From Clostridiales bacterium (lineage in GTDB: Bacteria; Bacillota; Clostridia; Lachnospirales; Lachnospiraceae): 6,232 nt of DNA. The notes beneath the pieces were generated by a model. It saw only the letters and a list, made by a program, of their open reading frames with translations. It was not told the origin of the DNA and searched no databases. Both the position numbers and the translations under genes were made by a program. Location: assembly GCA_015655565.1 (NCBI GenBank), contig JAATEU010000092.1, positions 1 through 6,232 of the forward strand, read 5' to 3'. Below are positions 5,719-6,232 of the stretch, piece after piece. How positions within the stretch are numbered: position 1 is the stretch's first letter; every line of letters begins with the position of its first letter.

Positions 5719-6232
5719 ATGAAGAAGAAGTTGATTTCTGCAGCTGCAGATTTAGGAGCAAGCGGCGGGAAGATGGCAAAAGGATATTTTGATGGTGATA
5801 ATTTGATAATGTCAGATATTTATACTTTTGAGAATCGGGCCATAGATATACAAAGTGCATTTTACTGGGATGTGTTTGGATTATACAATAGCATTACAGA
5901 CTGTATGGCACAATATGCAGCCGTTGACGAAATAGAATCCGTAGCAATAGATACCTGGGGGGCCAGTTATGGATTACTTGACAGGCGGGGGCGGTTATTA
6001 GAACCGGTATATCATTACAGAGACATCCGAACCTTACATACGGTTGAGCATATGTATCAGATAGCGGATAAGCAAAGTCTTTTTGAGATGACAGGATGCC
6101 AATGCAATAGGACTTATACGTTACCCCAATTGTATTCCTATGTAGAACAGGAAAGTTTAATTTTGAATCAGGCGTCAACTATGTTATTTCTTCCGGATTT
6201 ACTTGAATATTTCTTATCAGGAGAGATATCAA
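5719..6232 (+). CDS. Rhamnulokinase-like FGGY carbohydrate kinase (5' part, runs off the window)
   Basis: ATG 5719-5721 has AAAGGGG 6 nt upstream (5706-5712). The first 171 codons are open to the right edge; FGGY kinases have about 450-500 residues, so only the N-terminal third is here. The reaction is ATP-dependent phosphorylation of a sugar in the cytosol, L-rhamnulose if it is a true RhaB. Landmarks: the phosphate-binding loop DLGASGGK (11-18), as DLGASSGR in E. coli RhaB; FYWDV (48-52); AIDTWGASYGLLDRRG (77-92), as GIDTWGVDFVLLDQQG; YRDIRT (100-105), as YRDSRT; the stretch TGCQCNRTYTLPQLYS (125-140); and LFLPDLLEYFLSGE (156-169), as LLMPDYFSYRLTGK. The change from WGVD to WGAS could alter substrate preference, so another ketose or deoxy sugar is possible. 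The gene is divergent from the aldolase across a shared control region. Confidence 0.88.
   Translation, partial: MKKKLISAAADLGASGGKMAKGYFDGDNLIMSDIYTFENRAIDIQSAFYWDVFGLYNSITDCMAQYAAVDEIESVAIDTWGASYGLLDRRGRLLEPVYHYRDIRTLHTVEHMYQIADKQSLFEMTGCQCNRTYTLPQLYSYVEQESLILNQASTMLFLPDLLEYFLSGEIS

Noticed and set aside
5618..6178. Two minus-strand frames (5618-5860 and 5894-6178)
   Set aside because: Both are antisense to the kinase gene or its promoter, and the kinase reading is strongly supported by RhaB motifs.

Overview
The window looks like a low-GC Firmicute, most likely a clostridial or Lachnospiraceae-type anaerobe. Intergenic DNA is very AT-rich, ribosome binding sites are strong (AGGAGG, GGAGG, AAAGGAG), promoters fit sigma-A consensus, and the families seen (bacteriocin-type ABC exporter, M56/BlaR1-like sensor, GHKL kinase, GatY-like aldolase, RhaB-like kinase) are common there. 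This assignment is an inference from style; no species is identified.

There are two contrasting halves. Positions 1 to about 4090 are a run of broken genes, nearly all on the minus strand. Reading downward in coordinate, the transcription direction, they are: an 11-codon reading frame followed at once by an 18-bp hairpin; a scrap resembling an FtsX/MacB extracytoplasmic segment; the tail of an ABC ATPase; a bacteriocin-associated 7-TM permease split by a frameshift; its ABC ATPase, which has lost Walker A; a possible IS66 transposase scrap on the plus strand; a chimera joining a GHKL kinase tail to an M56/BlaR1-like tail; and a MutS-like ATPase that keeps Walker A but has lost Walker B. Several of these keep an intact start or end while the catalytic middle is missing.

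Positions about 4090 to 4650 are AT-rich DNA with hairpins and palindromes and no convincing intact gene.

Positions 4653 to 6232 hold an intact divergent sugar-catabolism pair. A 282-residue class II ketose-bisphosphate aldolase is on the minus strand. The first 171 codons of a rhamnulokinase-like FGGY kinase are on the plus strand. They share a roughly 217-bp control region with a perfect TTGACA-N17-TATAAT promoter for the kinase, a good promoter for the aldolase, and two perfect inverted repeats placed like operators. The kinase would phosphorylate a sugar and the aldolase would cleave a phosphorylated ketose; the actual sugar cannot be told from the window.

No tRNA, rRNA, CRISPR array or complete insertion sequence was seen. 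The most notable content is the decayed lactococcin-972-type exporter/immunity module and the series of deletion junctions. I did not find a convincing new intact system.
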